Shown: in pieces, positions 43,901-52,198 of the stretch
Position numbering within the stretch: position 1 is the first letter of the stretch
Layout of the letters: each line of letters begins with the position of its first letter
DNA from: Cellulomonas sp. 73-92
GTDB lineage: Bacteria; Actinomycetota; Actinomycetes; Actinomycetales; Cellulomonadaceae
NCBI RefSeq assembly: GCF_001898175.1
Contig: NZ_MKTH01000013.1
Coordinates: forward strand, 373,040-437,039
Reading direction: 5' to 3'
Length of the DNA: 64,000 bases
Translations under genes and position numbers: made by a program
The notes under the pieces: generated by a model
Seen by the model: only the letters and a program-made list of their open reading frames with translations
What the model was told of the DNA's origin: nothing
The model's database searches: none

Positions 43901-44123
43901 GCTCGAGGACTCGCCGCTGCGCAACGCGCCGCACACCGCCACGTCCGTGACGGCCGACGAGTGGACCCACCCCTACAGCCGCCAGGTCGCCGCGTTCCCG
44001 GTGCCCGGGCTGCGCGCCGACAAGTACTGGCCGCCCGTGCGCCGCATCGACGGCGCGTACGGCGACCGCCACCTCGTCTGCTCCTGCCCGCCGGTCGAGG
44101 CGTTCGCGGAGGCGACCAAGTGA
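40989..44123 (+). CDS. gcvP: glycine dehydrogenase (glycine cleavage P protein)
   Basis: A 1044-residue single-chain P protein that decarboxylates glycine and passes aminomethyl to GcvH. The two homologous halves are present: N-half [20 protein letters not shown] and C-half with [20 protein letters not shown], whose Lys791 should bind PLP. Between the halves, at about residues 480-550, is a low-complexity Ala/Gly/Asp-rich insertion ([20 protein letters not shown] region) missing from typical GcvP. AAGGAGG precedes the ATG. The stop overlaps an in-frame GTG ahead of gcvT. Confidence 0.97.
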   Translation: MDSVTHQTPPARDFADRHIGPRGPQVDRMLAAIGYDDLAALVDAAVPAAIRTQRPLDLPLARSEAQVLAALRGLAGLNRPLVSMIGQGYYGTVTPAVIRRNVLESPAWYTSYTPYQAEISQGRLEAMLTFQQLVEDLTGLAVAGASLLDEATAVAEAVALMWRAAKGKAGTVVLDADLFSQSIAVARGRAEHVGLPVVVADLSAGLPDVEGELVGVVVQQVGASGRLHDVAAVVEAAHARGALVTVAADLLALTVLAAPGDLGADVAVGSAQRFGVPMFGGGPHAAFIAVRSGLERQLPGRIVGVSVDADGAPAYRLALQTREQHIRREKATSNICTAQALLAVVAAMYAVHHGPHGLRAIAERVHAHAVSLAAQLRADGVEVEHDEFFDTVRASVPGRSAVVVEAAAILGINLWAPDPDHVQATCDETTTGAHVQSVVAAFRAERSLANGHPDALTALEGTHPALTEVWELLPQQRGEDDPEPAALDDSSDRAVAPSGDAADGPTGTAAPRADAKATPAGAGDAGGDASSASTAGVEPAEPAHAIAASKRRTSAYLQHPVFHRYRSETALMRYLRRLSDMDLALDRTMIPLGSCTMKLNAAVEMEPISWPGFADIHPFAPADQVTGYERLVGDLSAWLAEITGYDAVSLQPNAGSQGEYAGLLAIAAYHRARGQGHRDVCLIPASAHGTNAASAALAGLRVVVVATADDGSIDLDDLRLKLGDHEGHVAAIMMTYPSTHGVYEEGVRAVAELVHAAGGQVYIDGANLNALVGLARPAELGGDVSHLNLHKTFCIPHGGGGPGVGPVAVKEHLAPFLPGDPTPGTHSSQWPVAAARWGSAGILPISWAYVALMGGDGLTRATEAAVLAANYVAARLKDAFPVLYTGPGGLVAHECILDLRGITHDTGVTAEDVAKRLADYGFHAPTLAFPVPGTLMVEPTESEDLAELDRFVEAMLAIRHEIDEVAAGTWPLEDSPLRNAPHTATSVTADEWTHPYSRQVAAFPVPGLRADKYWPPVRRIDGAYGDRHLVCSCPPVEAFAEATK

Positions 44124-44137
44124 TCCAGGAGACGAAC

Positions 44138-45271
44138 GTGAGCGAGACCCGCTCCCCGCTGCACGACGAGCACGTCGCGCTCGGTGCCACCATGACGCCC
44201 TTCGCGGGCTGGCTCATGCCGCTGCGGTACTCGTCGGACATCGCCGAGCACACCGCGGTGCGGACCGCGGCCGGTCTGTTCGACCTGTCCCACATGGGCG
44301 AGATCGCCGTGCACGGACCGGACGCCGCGGCATTCCTCGACCACGCGCTGGTCGGCGCGATCTCGCAGGTCGCGCCGATGCGCGCGAAGTACACGATGAT
44401 CTGCGCCGCGGACGGCGGCATCATCGACGACCTCGTGGTGTACCGGCTGGCCGACGACGACTACATGATCGTCGCCAACGCGTCGAACGCCGCGACGGTC
44501 TACGGCGAGCTCGTCGAGCGGACGGCCGGCTTCTCGGTGGACCTGCGCGACGACTCGTCGGCCACCGCGCTGGTGGCGGTGCAGGGCCCGCGCGCCGCGG
44601 AGATCCTGCGTGCCACCGCCGGGCTGGTCGAGGACGCGCAGATCTCGGGCGGCACGGCGTTCGACGCGCTGCGGTACTACGCGTGCCTGCGCATGCGGTT
44701 CGAGGGGCAGCCCGTGCTCGTCGGCCGCACCGGGTACACCGGCGAGGACGGCTACGAGATCTGGCTCGAGGCCGACCGGGCCGTGGCCCTGTGGCGCGCG
44801 CTGCTCGCGGCGGGCCAGCCGTTCGGGCTTGTCCCGGCGGGCCTCGCGGCTCGCGACAGCCTGCGGCTGGAGGCCGGGATGCCGCTGTACGGCAACGAGC
44901 TGGACCGCACGACGACGCCGTACGACGCCGGCCTCGGGCGGGTCGTCGTGCTCGACAAGCCCGGGTCGCCCGACTTCGTCGGGCGCGCGGCCCTGGTCGC
45001 CCGGGCCGAGGCGGAACCGCACCGCGTGCTCGTCGGGATCGTCGGCGAGTCGCGCCGGGCGGCGCGGCACGGCTACCCGGTGCTGTCCGGCGCCGACGTC
45101 GTCGGCACGGTGACCTCGGGGGCGCCGTCCCCGACGCTCGGCGTGCCGGTGGCCATGGCCTACGTCACGCCGGACGTCGCCGCCGAGGGCACCCCGCTCG
45201 CGGTCGACGTGCGCGGCCGCGCCGAGCCCGTGCGCGTGGTGCCCCTCCCCTTCTACCGTCGTCCTCGCTGA
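44138..45271 (+). CDS. gcvT: glycine cleavage system T protein (aminomethyltransferase)
   Basis: A 377-residue tetrahydrofolate-dependent aminomethyltransferase. [17 protein letters not shown] is a normal GcvT start, then [37 protein letters not shown] (folate site) and [18 protein letters not shown] 44138 has AGGAG 6 bases before it, so I prefer it to the GTG at 44120 that overlaps gcvP. Second enzyme of the riboswitch-controlled operon. Confidence 0.95.
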   Translation: MSETRSPLHDEHVALGATMTPFAGWLMPLRYSSDIAEHTAVRTAAGLFDLSHMGEIAVHGPDAAAFLDHALVGAISQVAPMRAKYTMICAADGGIIDDLVVYRLADDDYMIVANASNAATVYGELVERTAGFSVDLRDDSSATALVAVQGPRAAEILRATAGLVEDAQISGGTAFDALRYYACLRMRFEGQPVLVGRTGYTGEDGYEIWLEADRAVALWRALLAAGQPFGLVPAGLAARDSLRLEAGMPLYGNELDRTTTPYDAGLGRVVVLDKPGSPDFVGRAALVARAEAEPHRVLVGIVGESRRAARHGYPVLSGADVVGTVTSGAPSPTLGVPVAMAYVTPDVAAEGTPLAVDVRGRAEPVRVVPLPFYRRPR

Positions 45272-45293
45272 CCCCAACCCCGAAGGAGCCCCC

Positions 45294-45668
45294 ATGAGCG
45301 GCCAGCCGCCCGCGGACCTGCAGTACACCGTCGAGCACGAGTGGTACGCGGCCGGTGCGCCCGCCACCGTCGGGATCACCGACGTCGCGGCGGACGCCCT
45401 CGGCGACATCGTCTACCTCGAGCTTCCGGCGGTCGGCGACGAGATCGCGGCCGGCGCGGTCGTCGGTGAGATCGAGTCGACCAAGTCGGTGTCGGAGCTC
45501 TTCTCGCCGGTCTCCGGCACCGTCGTGGCGGTCAACCAGGCGGCGATCGACGACCCGGCCGTCGTCAATGGGGACCCCTACGGGGCCGGCTGGCTCCTCA
45601 AGGTGGACGTCACCGGGACCGGTCAGCTGCTCTCCGCGGAGGAGTACGCGGCCCTCGCGGCTCGCTGA
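45294..45668 (+). CDS. gcvH: glycine cleavage system H protein (lipoyl carrier)
   Basis: A 124-residue carrier. [20 protein letters not shown] is the family start and Lys64 in [17 protein letters not shown] is the lipoylation site. GAAGGAG lies 6 bases before the ATG. It shuttles the aminomethyl group between P and T proteins. No gcvL is next to it; dihydrolipoamide dehydrogenase must be encoded elsewhere. Confidence 0.97.
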   Translation: MSGQPPADLQYTVEHEWYAAGAPATVGITDVAADALGDIVYLELPAVGDEIAAGAVVGEIESTKSVSELFSPVSGTVVAVNQAAIDDPAVVNGDPYGAGWLLKVDVTGTGQLLSAEEYAALAAR

Positions 45669-45731
45669 CCAGCCGGTCAGCATGGAACCGGTTTCCCGTC
45701 GTCAGCCGTGGGTGGGGGGACCTACGTCCCT

Positions 45732-45811
45732 TGCGCCAAAAGGGTGATTCCGGGCGACCGAATGGTGACCCCGTGTATCTGGGCGCGGACAAAGGGGTCA
45801 TTCTTGGCGCA
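45732..45811 (+). promoter_or_regulatory. repeat-rich regulatory region upstream of orphan LuxR gene
   Basis: TGCGCCAA (45732-45739) and TTGGCGCA (45804-45811) form an outer inverted repeat; TGACCCC (45766-45772) and GGGGTCA (45794-45800) an inner one. Two imperfect direct repeats of 20 bases start at 45737 and 45790 (16 of 20 identical). The common core GGGTSATTC occurs in both and inverted in between. This fits operator sites for a regulator, perhaps the LuxR protein itself. Confidence 0.4.
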
Positions 45812-45910
45812 GCGCGTTCGGCACCACGGGGGGATCGTGATGACGAGAGGTGCGGGAAACGGCGTCATAGTTCGGCCGACCCCTCCTCTCATCCGGTACG
45901 CAGCTGTACA

Positions 45911-45939
45911 ACGACCGTGCGGACGGGCCGCACGGTCGT
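45911..45939 (+). promoter_or_regulatory. 12-bp hairpin in the leader of the orphan LuxR gene
   Basis: ACGACCGTGCGG (45911-45922) and CCGCACGGTCGT (45928-45939) pair perfectly around a 5-base loop ACGGG. It ends about 9 bases before the GGAGGG ribosome binding site, so it could affect message stability or translation, or be an operator palindrome. Confidence 0.6.
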
Positions 45940-45958
45940 CGGCAGACCGGAGGGCACC

Positions 45959-46195
45959 ATGAGCATGCTTGAGACCACGAGTACCAGGTCGGCCATCCTC
46001 GGCGACCCGCTCACCCGCCGCGAGAAGGTCGTCCTGGCCGAGCTCGGGGAGGACGTCACCCTCGAGGAGATCGCCACGCGACTCTTCGTCACGCGCAACA
46101 CCGTGAAGTCCCAGGTTCGGTCCGTCTACCGCAAGATCGGCGCCTCGACGCGCGCCGAGGCGGTCGCCTGGGCCCAGGAGCACGGCATCCGCTGA
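45959..46195 (+). CDS. orphan LuxR-type helix-turn-helix regulator (78 residues)
   Basis: Almost only a LuxR/NarL DNA-binding domain: LTRREKVVLAELGEDVTLEEIATRLFVTRNTVKSQVRSVYRKIG spans the four helices (residues about 17-60). No receiver, PAS or ATPase domain is attached, so it cannot be controlled by classical phosphorylation. GGAGGG lies 5 bases before the ATG 45959. An open frame reaches upstream but that part is Arg/Ser-rich intergenic translation. Possibly a constitutive or expression-controlled regulator. Confidence 0.85.
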   Translation: MSMLETTSTRSAILGDPLTRREKVVLAELGEDVTLEEIATRLFVTRNTVKSQVRSVYRKIGASTRAEAVAWAQEHGIR

Positions 46196-46228
46196 GCTCC
46201 CCGGCAGGGGACGCACCACAGACACGAG

Positions 46229-46266
46229 CTGCCGGCCTCGCGACGTCGACGTCGCCTGGCCGGCAG
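46229..46266. terminator. 38-bp near-perfect palindrome after the LuxR gene
   Basis: CTGCCGGCC (46229-46237) pairs with GGCCGGCAG (46258-46266), enclosing the perfect 16-bp palindrome GCGACGTCGACGTCGC (46240-46255). It lies 33 bases after the stop, so a terminator is the simplest reading, though no T run follows; the palindrome could also bind a dimeric protein. Confidence 0.55.
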
Positions 46267-46342
46267 TACGCGTCTGGGGCCCCGCCGCCGCGTCCCGCCG
46301 GCCCTCGTTCCTCGGGGTTCGCGGCGACGCGAGGCGACCTGA

Positions 46343-46348
46343 GAGACT
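46343..46348 (+). promoter_or_regulatory. -10 hexamer GAGACT of leaderless mutT transcript
   Basis: GAGACT (nAnnnT) lies six bases before the ATG of the Nudix gene. No Shine-Dalgarno. Confidence 0.45.
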
Positions 46349-46354
46349 GCGGCC

Positions 46355-46792
46355 ATGGCCGCACCACAGCTCGTCGTCGCCGGTGCCCTGGTCGACGACC
46401 TTCGCGACCCGCGGCGGCTGCTCGCCGCGCGCCGTGCCACACCCGCGAGCCTGGCCGGCCGCTGGGAGTTCCCCGGGGGGAAGGTCGACCCGGGTGAGTC
46501 GCCCGACGAGGCGCTGCGCCGGGAGCTCCGCGAGGAGCTGGGCGTGCGCGTCGACGTGGGCGCCGAGCTCGTCGGGCCCGACGACGGCGGGTGGATCCTC
46601 TCGACCCGCTACGTGATGCGGCTGTGGCTCGTCGAGGTGGTCTCGGGGATCCCCGAGCCGCTCGTCGAGCACGACCAGGTGCGCTGGCTGGACGTCGGCC
46701 AGTGGCTCGACGTGCCCTGGCTGGACTCGGACGTCCGCATCGTCGAGGCCCTCGCCGCCGCCGTCGACGAGGGCACCCTCACCTCCGCCTGA
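46355..46792 (+). CDS. Nudix hydrolase, MutT-like (8-oxo-dGTP diphosphatase)
   Basis: A 145-residue protein. The full Nudix box is present as GGKVDPGESPDEALRRELRE followed by ELGV (residues about 42-65), preceded by GRWEFPGG, the MutT signature. It probably cleans oxidised nucleotides. ATG start, leaderless type. Confidence 0.9.
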   Translation: MAAPQLVVAGALVDDLRDPRRLLAARRATPASLAGRWEFPGGKVDPGESPDEALRRELREELGVRVDVGAELVGPDDGGWILSTRYVMRLWLVEVVSGIPEPLVEHDQVRWLDVGQWLDVPWLDSDVRIVEALAAAVDEGTLTSA

Positions 46793-46830
46793 CCCGTCAC
46801 CCCGGCCGTCGTTCACCGTCTGCGAACGCA

Positions 46831-46857
46831 CTGGCACTCGTCGTGCGAGAGTGCTAA
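46831..46857. promoter_or_regulatory. CIRCE operator (HrcA binding site) upstream of hsp20
   Basis: CTGGCACTC-N9-GAGTGCTAA matches the CIRCE consensus TTAGCACTC-N9-GAGTGCTAA: right half 9 of 9, left half 7 of 9, spacer exactly 9. HrcA bound here would repress the Hsp20 gene until heat shock. Confidence 0.88.
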
Positions 46858-46947
46858 TTCTGTTCTCGTAGCCACGGACGGCCGAACGGCCGCCGGCACT
46901 CTGGGCCGTGGGAGGTCCACGGCCCGCGCATGACGGAGGTGAGGGCT

Positions 46948-47397
46948 ATGGCTACTCGTTTCGACCCGTTCGCGGAGATGGATCGCCTGCTGGGTCAGAT
47001 GTTCACGTCGGAGCGCGCGTCGGTCGCGATGCCGATGGACCTGTACCGGGTGGGCGACCACTACGTGCTCCACGTCGACCTGCCGGGCGTCGACCCGGGC
47101 AGCATCGACGTCAACGTCGAGGACCGCACGCTGACCATCCGCGCGCAGCGCAGCGCGGCGTCGGAGCAGGGCGACGCCCAGTGGCTGACACGTGAGCGCG
47201 CCGTCGGCACCTACGCCCGCCAGCTGACGGTGGGCCGCGGCCTGGCGCTCGACCAGATCTCTGCCACGTACACGGACGGCGTCCTCACGCTGACCATCCC
47301 GGTCGCGGAGGAGGCCAAGCCGCGCAAGATCAGCGTGATGCACGGCACCAGCGAGCCGCACACGATCACGGCGGAGTCGACGCCCGCCCAGGGCTGA
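46948..47397 (+). CDS. small heat-shock protein, Hsp20/alpha-crystallin family
   Basis: A 149-residue chaperone that holds unfolding proteins. MATRFDPFAEMDRLL is a typical actinobacterial Hsp20 start, followed by the alpha-crystallin domain (about 30-125: DLYRVGDHYVLHVDLPGVD, LTIRAQRS, RQLTVGRGLALDQISATYTD, GVLTLTIPVAEEAKPRKI). GGAGG lies 8 bases before ATG 46948; an ATG six codons upstream has no site. Controlled by the CIRCE element about 90 bases upstream. Confidence 0.95.
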   Translation: MATRFDPFAEMDRLLGQMFTSERASVAMPMDLYRVGDHYVLHVDLPGVDPGSIDVNVEDRTLTIRAQRSAASEQGDAQWLTRERAVGTYARQLTVGRGLALDQISATYTDGVLTLTIPVAEEAKPRKISVMHGTSEPHTITAESTPAQG

Positions 47398-47406
47398 CGC
47401 GCGACC

Positions 47407-47440
47407 GAGGGCCCGGCCACCCGCGAGGGGCCGGGCCCTC
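47407..47440 (+). terminator. strong hairpin terminator after hsp20
   Basis: GAGGGCCCGGCC (47407-47418) pairs perfectly with GGCCGGGCCCTC (47429-47440) around a 10-base loop, ten bases after the stop. Confidence 0.8.
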
Positions 47441-47464
47441 GCCATGCCCGCAGTTGCACGCCGC

Positions 47465-47541
47465 CGAGCGCATCGTTCGTGCTCGAACTCATGGGTTCCC
47501 GGCGCCGGAACGCCCGTTCTCGCTGACGAACGATGCGCTCG
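47465..47541. repeat. intergenic hairpin element, copy C (77 bp)
   Basis: Perfect 16-bp arms CGAGCGCATCGTTCGT (47465-47480) and ACGAACGATGCGCTCG (47526-47541), with inner GGTTCC/GGAAC pairing in a 45-base loop. The arms share GCCGAGCGC, TTCGT, TCTCG, TGA and GCGCTCGC with copies A and B, but the variable four pairs are ATCG/CGAT instead of CCAC/GTGG. It also lies between convergent genes. Confidence 0.8.
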
Positions 47542-47618
47542 CCGAACGAGGGGCGCCGGTGGAGCGAGGGTGCCCACCGGAGAGGGACGCCGGGTGGCCC
47601 GCGGCGCGGGGCGCGTCG

Positions 47619-48794
47619 TCAGGCGAGGACGGCCGCCATGCGCGCGATGGCCTCGTCGAGCAACGGGCGTGACGCGGCCAGGTTGAGGCGCGCGAAGCCG
47701 TCGCCCTCGACGCCGAACACGCGGCCGTCGACGAGCGCGACCCTGGCCTTGTCCAGCACGACGTCCGCCGGCGAGATCCCCTCCGGGACCCCGGTGGCCC
47801 GCAGGTCGAGCCAGCCGAGGTAGGTCGCCTCGGGCGGGATCCACCGCACCGCCGGGAGCCGCTCGGCGAGCAGCCGCCCGACGAGCGACACGTTTCCCGC
47901 CAGCGCGTCCAGCAGCCCGTCGAGCCACGGCCCGCCGTGGCGGAACCCCGCCTGGTGGGCGATCGACGCCACGTGGCTGACCCCGCCGGACGCCAGCTCG
48001 GGCAGCATCGGGAGCTCGGCCGCCGCCGGGCCGGGGACCGCGACCGCGGCCTTGAGCCCCGCGAGGTTGAACACCTTCGACGCCGTGTGCAGGGAGATCG
48101 CGTCGGGGATCACCGTGGTGGTCGGCGTGAACACCGGCCGCGTGCCGTCGGGTCGCGGCGGGACCAGGGCGGCGTGGATCTCGTCGGCCACCACCCGGAC
48201 CCGCCAGTCCGCGGCGAGCTCGCCGACGGCGGCCAGCTCCTCGGCCGTGTGCAGCACGCCCGTGGGGTTGTGCGGATGGCAGAGGAGGAGCACCGCCCGG
48301 TGCCCACCCGCCTTGGCCTGGCCGAACGCGCGGTCGAGCGCGGCGAGGTCGAGCCGCCCGGCCGGCGTCAGCGGGGCCGTGACGATCCGCCGGCCGGCGT
48401 GCTCGACGAAGACGCGGAACGGTGCGTACACCGGCGGCGCGATCACCACGGCGTCGCCGGGCTCGGTGAGCAGCCGCAGCACGTGGACGATGCCCTGCAT
48501 GACGTCCGGCACGAGCCGCGCGGTGGCCGGGTCGACGGTCCAGCCCCACCGCTCGTCGGCGAACGAGGCGAACGCCTCGACGTACCCGCGGTCACCCTCG
48601 TAGCCGGTGTCCCCGCTGGTCATGGCGTCGTGGACGGCACGGATGATCGGCTCCGGGGGCACCACGTCCATCTCGGCGACGAACAGCGGCAGCACGTCCG
48701 CCGGATAGCGCCGCCACTTCTCGGACGTCCGCTTCCGGAGCTCGGCGAGCGGCACGTCGAACGGTGCCACCGCCTGCTCGTCGTGCTCGGTCAC
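47619..48794 (-). CDS. MalY/PatB-type PLP enzyme, probable cystathionine beta-lyase
   Basis: A 391-residue fold-type I PLP enzyme. MalY/PatB features: KWRRYPADVLPLFVAEMD, CHPHNPTGVLH, VVADEIHAALV and the PLP lysine in HTASKVFNLAGLK. It would split cystathionine to homocysteine, pyruvate and ammonia. It starts (GTG) 9 bases after the metE stop with GAGG upstream, making it the third gene of the SAM-riboswitch operon, which supports the methionine role. Confidence 0.9.
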   Translation of the reverse strand: MTEHDEQAVAPFDVPLAELRKRTSEKWRRYPADVLPLFVAEMDVVPPEPIIRAVHDAMTSGDTGYEGDRGYVEAFASFADERWGWTVDPATARLVPDVMQGIVHVLRLLTEPGDAVVIAPPVYAPFRVFVEHAGRRIVTAPLTPAGRLDLAALDRAFGQAKAGGHRAVLLLCHPHNPTGVLHTAEELAAVGELAADWRVRVVADEIHAALVPPRPDGTRPVFTPTTTVIPDAISLHTASKVFNLAGLKAAVAVPGPAAAELPMLPELASGGVSHVASIAHQAGFRHGGPWLDGLLDALAGNVSLVGRLLAERLPAVRWIPPEATYLGWLDLRATGVPEGISPADVVLDKARVALVDGRVFGVEGDGFARLNLAASRPLLDEAIARMAAVLA

Positions 48795-48803
48795 GTCAGC
48801 GCC

Positions 48804-51125
48804 TCACAGCGTGGCGCGGACCGCGCGCGTCGCCGCCAGGATGTGCTCGAGGGAGGGGGTGACCTCCTCGTACCGGCGCGTCTTGAGCCCGCAGTCGGGG
48901 TTCACCCACAGCTGGCCCGGGTCGATCGCGTGGGCCGCGCCGGCGAGCAGCTCGGTGACCTCGTCGACCGACGGGACGCGCGGCGAGTGGATGTCGTAGA
49001 CGCCGGGGCCGATGCCGCGCTCGTAGCCGGCGGCGGCGATGTCGTCGACGATCTCCATCTTCGAGCGCGCCGCCTCGATCGACGTCACGTCCGCGTCCAG
49101 GTGGTCGATCGCACCGAAGATCTGGCCGAACTCCGAGTAGCACAGGTGCGTGTGGATCTGGGTGTCCGGCCGCACGCCGCTCGTCGCCAGCCGGAAGGAG
49201 CGCACCGACCAGTCGAGGTAGGCGGCGTGCTGCGCCGCCCGCAGCGGCAGGAGCTCGCGCAGCGCGGGCTCGTCGACCTGGACGATCGCGATGCCCGCCG
49301 CCTCGAGGTCGGCGATCTCGTCGCGCAGCGCGAGGGCCACCTGGTTCGCGGTGTCACCCAGGGGCTGGTCGTCGCGCACGAACGACCACGCCAGGATCGT
49401 CACCGGGCCGGTGAGCATGCCCTTGACGGGCTTGCTGGTCAGCGACTGGGTGTACGACGACCAGTCGACGGTGATCGCCTTCGGCCGCGACACGTCGCCC
49501 CACAGGATCGAGGGACGCGTGCACCGGGACCCGTACGACTGCACCCAACCGTTCTCCGTCACCGCGAAGCCGTCGAGGTTCTCCGCGAAGTACTGCACCA
49601 TGTCGTTGCGCTCGGGCTCGCCGTGGACCAGCACGTCGAGTCCGATCTGCTCCTGCAGCTCCACGACGCGCCGGATCTCGGCGCGCATCTCGTCCTCGTA
49701 CTGGGCGTCGGTCAGCTCGCCCCGCGCGTGCGCGGCCCGCGCCAGCCGGATCTCGGGCGTCTGCGGGAAGGAGCCGATCGTCGTCGTCGGCAGCGCCGGC
49801 AGGTGGAGCCGGGCCTCCTGGGCGGCGCGGCGCGCCGCGAACGGGCCGCGGTGGAAGGCCTCGTCGTCCAGCCCGGCGACGCGGTCGCGGACGGCGGGCA
49901 CGACGACCCCGGGGGCGGCCGCGCGGGCGGCACGGGCGTCGGCCGCCGCGAGCAGCGCCTCGTGGATCGCCTCCCGGCCCTCGGAGAGGCCGGTCGCCAG
50001 GGTGACGACCTCGACGACCTTCTGGTCGGCGAACGCCAGCCAGTCCTTGAGGGACGCGTCGAGGTGCGGCTCGTCGGCCACGTCGTGCGGCACGTGGAGC
50101 AGCGAGGTCGACGTGCCGACCGTCACCGCGGCGGCTCCCACCGTCTCGAGCCTCTCGAGCGTGGCCAGTGCCGCGTCGAGGTCCGCCCGCCAGATGTTGT
50201 GGCCGTCGATCACGCCGCCGACCAGGGTCGTCGTCTCCAGGCCCGGTACCCGTCCGGCCGGCAGCCCGCCCCGGACCAGGTCCAGCGCGATCGCCTCGAC
50301 GGCGGTCGCGGCCAGGGCCGGCAGGGCCGCGCCGAGGTCGCCGTAGGGTGCCGCGACGAGGATCGCCGGGCGGTCGGTGAGCGCGCCGAGCACGTCGTAC
50401 GCGCGGGCCGCCGCGGCGACCAGCCGCTCGGCCGGCACGGCCGTCGACTCGGACACGAGCGCCGGCTCGTCGAGCTGCACCCACGTGGCGCCCGCGGCGG
50501 CCAGCGCGGCCAGCACCTGCCCGTAGACGGTGAGCACGTCGTCGAGCCGGTCGATCGGCGCGAAGTCGTCGGGCGACCCGGCGGCCGCCTTGGCCAGCGC
50601 GAGGAACGTCACCGGGCCGACCAGCACGGGCCGGGTCAGCACGCCGTCGGCGAGGGCCTCCGAGAGCTCGCGCACCACGCGGTCGTCGGCGAACCGGAAC
50701 GCCGTCGCCGGCCCGATCTCGGGGACGAGGTAGTGGTAGTTCGAGTCGAACCACTTGGTCATCTCGAGGGGCAGGTCGTCGCCGCGGCCGCGGGCCAGCG
50801 TCGAGTAGCCGGCCAGGTCCAGCCGCCCGTCGGCGGACGGCAGGTCCGCGAACCGCTCCGGGATGGCGCCGGTGAGCACCACCGCGTCGAGCACCTGGTC
50901 GTAGAACGAGAAGTTGCCCGGGATCGCGGCGTCGTCGGTGCTCAGGCCGAGCGCGGCCAGCCGGTCGCGCGTGCGCTTGCGCAGCGCGGCGGCGGTCGCC
51001 TCGACCTCGTCGGCGCTCGCCCTGCCGGCCCAGAAGGCCTCGAGCGCCTTCTTCAGCTCGCGGCGGGGACCGATCCGGGGGTAGCCCAGGATCGTGCCGG
51101 CGGGGAAGGCGTGGGACTGCGTCAT
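48804..51125 (-). CDS. metE: cobalamin-independent methionine synthase
   Basis: A 773-residue MetE (5-methyltetrahydropteroyltriglutamate-homocysteine methyltransferase). The N-domain has GYPRIGPRRELKKALEAFW. The C-domain carries the zinc site: His and Cys in IHTHLCYSEF, Glu in the nearby repeat, and Cys in VNPDCGLKTR. It makes methionine from homocysteine and the methylfolate supplied by MetF. Its ATG overlaps the metF stop (TGATG), so the two are coupled. Confidence 0.97.
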   Translation of the reverse strand: MTQSHAFPAGTILGYPRIGPRRELKKALEAFWAGRASADEVEATAAALRKRTRDRLAALGLSTDDAAIPGNFSFYDQVLDAVVLTGAIPERFADLPSADGRLDLAGYSTLARGRGDDLPLEMTKWFDSNYHYLVPEIGPATAFRFADDRVVRELSEALADGVLTRPVLVGPVTFLALAKAAAGSPDDFAPIDRLDDVLTVYGQVLAALAAAGATWVQLDEPALVSESTAVPAERLVAAAARAYDVLGALTDRPAILVAAPYGDLGAALPALAATAVEAIALDLVRGGLPAGRVPGLETTTLVGGVIDGHNIWRADLDAALATLERLETVGAAAVTVGTSTSLLHVPHDVADEPHLDASLKDWLAFADQKVVEVVTLATGLSEGREAIHEALLAAADARAARAAAPGVVVPAVRDRVAGLDDEAFHRGPFAARRAAQEARLHLPALPTTTIGSFPQTPEIRLARAAHARGELTDAQYEDEMRAEIRRVVELQEQIGLDVLVHGEPERNDMVQYFAENLDGFAVTENGWVQSYGSRCTRPSILWGDVSRPKAITVDWSSYTQSLTSKPVKGMLTGPVTILAWSFVRDDQPLGDTANQVALALRDEIADLEAAGIAIVQVDEPALRELLPLRAAQHAAYLDWSVRSFRLATSGVRPDTQIHTHLCYSEFGQIFGAIDHLDADVTSIEAARSKMEIVDDIAAAGYERGIGPGVYDIHSPRVPSVDEVTELLAGAAHAIDPGQLWVNPDCGLKTRRYEEVTPSLEHILAATRAVRATL

Positions 51126-52093
51126 CAGGGGTTCCTCGGGGTGGGGCGGGCGGTGAGGTCGGCGGCGTCGAGCAGGTCGAGCGCCGCCTCGTGACGGTTG
51201 AACGTGTACAGGTGGATGCCGGGCGCGCCGCCGTCGAGCACCCCGGCGACGAGGTCCGCGGCGAAGCGGATCCCCCGGCGGTGGCGCTCGGCCTCGTCGT
51301 CGGCCGAGCCCAGGAGCTCGAGCAGCTCGCGGGGCACCGGGACGCCGGTCAGCTCTTGGGTCCGCAGCAGTCTGGCAGGGTCGGTCGTCGCCAGGAGCCC
51401 CGGGATGATCGGGATGGTCACGCCCTTGTCGCGCGCCTCTGCCACGAGCTCGAGGTAGGCGGCCGCGTCGTAGAACACCTGCGTGATGGCGAAGTCCGCG
51501 CCGGCCCTCTGCTTGTCGAGGAGCGCCTGGATGTCCTGCGCGCGGGTGCTGCCGGTGACGGCGTTGCCGCGCGGGAAGGCGGCGACCGCGACCGACAGCG
51601 GCTTGACGCGGGCTCGCACCGCCTGCGCCGAGCTCGTCGCGCACCGGTTCGCCTCGATCTCGCGCAGCAGCGCGACGAGCCCGGCGGCCGTCGGCACGCC
51701 CTGGGGGTGCGGGTGCCACGAGTCCGCGTCCGACGGCGGGTCGCCGCGCAGCGCGAGGAAGGAGCGCACGCCCTCGTCGAGGAACTCGCCGACGATCGTC
51801 GTGACCTCCTCGCGCGAGGTCCCGACGCAGGTCAGGTGGGCGATCGGGGTGAGCGTCGTCTCGCGCAGGATGCGGCTGACGAGCGCGCGCGACGTGGTCC
51901 GGGTCCGTCCGGAGGCGCCGTACGTGACGGAGACGAAGTCGGGGTGCACCGCCTCCAGCGCGCGGACGGTCTCCCACGTGCGGGGGGCGTTGTCGATGTC
52001 GCGCGGCGGGAACAGCTCGAACGAGAGGGTGGGCCGGTCCGCGGCCGCGCGCGGCGGTCCGGCGGTCGCCGTGCCCACGGCGGGCTCGTTCAT
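51125..52093 (-). CDS. metF: 5,10-methylenetetrahydrofolate reductase
   Basis: A 322-residue FAD-dependent reductase that makes 5-methyl-THF for MetE. Visible are LSFELFPPRDIDNAPRTWET, VSVTYGASG, HLTCVGTSREEV, LALRGDPP, the FAD/NADH region DFAITQVFYD and PIIPGLLATT. The start is ATG 52093, with GGAG 5 bases before it; this site overlaps the closing stem of the SAM riboswitch. An ATG 11 codons upstream lies inside the riboswitch and is rejected. Confidence 0.95.
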   Translation of the reverse strand: MNEPAVGTATAGPPRAAADRPTLSFELFPPRDIDNAPRTWETVRALEAVHPDFVSVTYGASGRTRTTSRALVSRILRETTLTPIAHLTCVGTSREEVTTIVGEFLDEGVRSFLALRGDPPSDADSWHPHPQGVPTAAGLVALLREIEANRCATSSAQAVRARVKPLSVAVAAFPRGNAVTGSTRAQDIQALLDKQRAGADFAITQVFYDAAAYLELVAEARDKGVTIPIIPGLLATTDPARLLRTQELTGVPVPRELLELLGSADDEAERHRRGIRFAADLVAGVLDGGAPGIHLYTFNRHEAALDLLDAADLTARPTPRNP

Positions 52094-52100
52094 CACGTCT

Positions 52101-52190
52101 CCATCGTTCCCGGCGGAAGCACCCACTCCTCATGCGCTGAGGGGGTTGCTGCGGCGTCGACGAACCGGGTCTCTCGGCCGCTCTGGATGG
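52101..52190 (-). ncRNA. SAM riboswitch (S-box type) controlling metF-metE-malY
   Basis: Minus-strand RNA reads ATCCAGAGCGGCCGAGAGAC, then CGGTTCGTCGACGCCGCAGC AACC-type core (here split for length), GAGTGGGTGCT and GGGAACGATGG. Closing stem P1 is CCATC (52190-52186) with GATGG (52105-52101). The core GCCGCAGCAACCCCC and the AUCCAGAGCGG opening are hallmarks of actinobacterial SAM-I/IV riboswitches ahead of met genes. The P1 3' strand runs into GGAG, the metF ribosome binding site, which suggests control of translation. Confidence 0.9.
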
Positions 52191-52198
52191 TCCCTGGG

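Noticed and set aside
40890..44072. 1060-codon minus-strand frame opposite gcvP
   Set aside because: Antisense of gcvP, which has full domain evidence and a riboswitch; the frame is a GC-rich artefact.
45731..45958. N-terminal extension of the LuxR-type gene by 76 codons
   Set aside because: The extension lacks a ribosome binding site and is Arg/Ser-rich non-protein-like sequence over regulatory repeats, whereas GGAGGG precedes ATG 45959.
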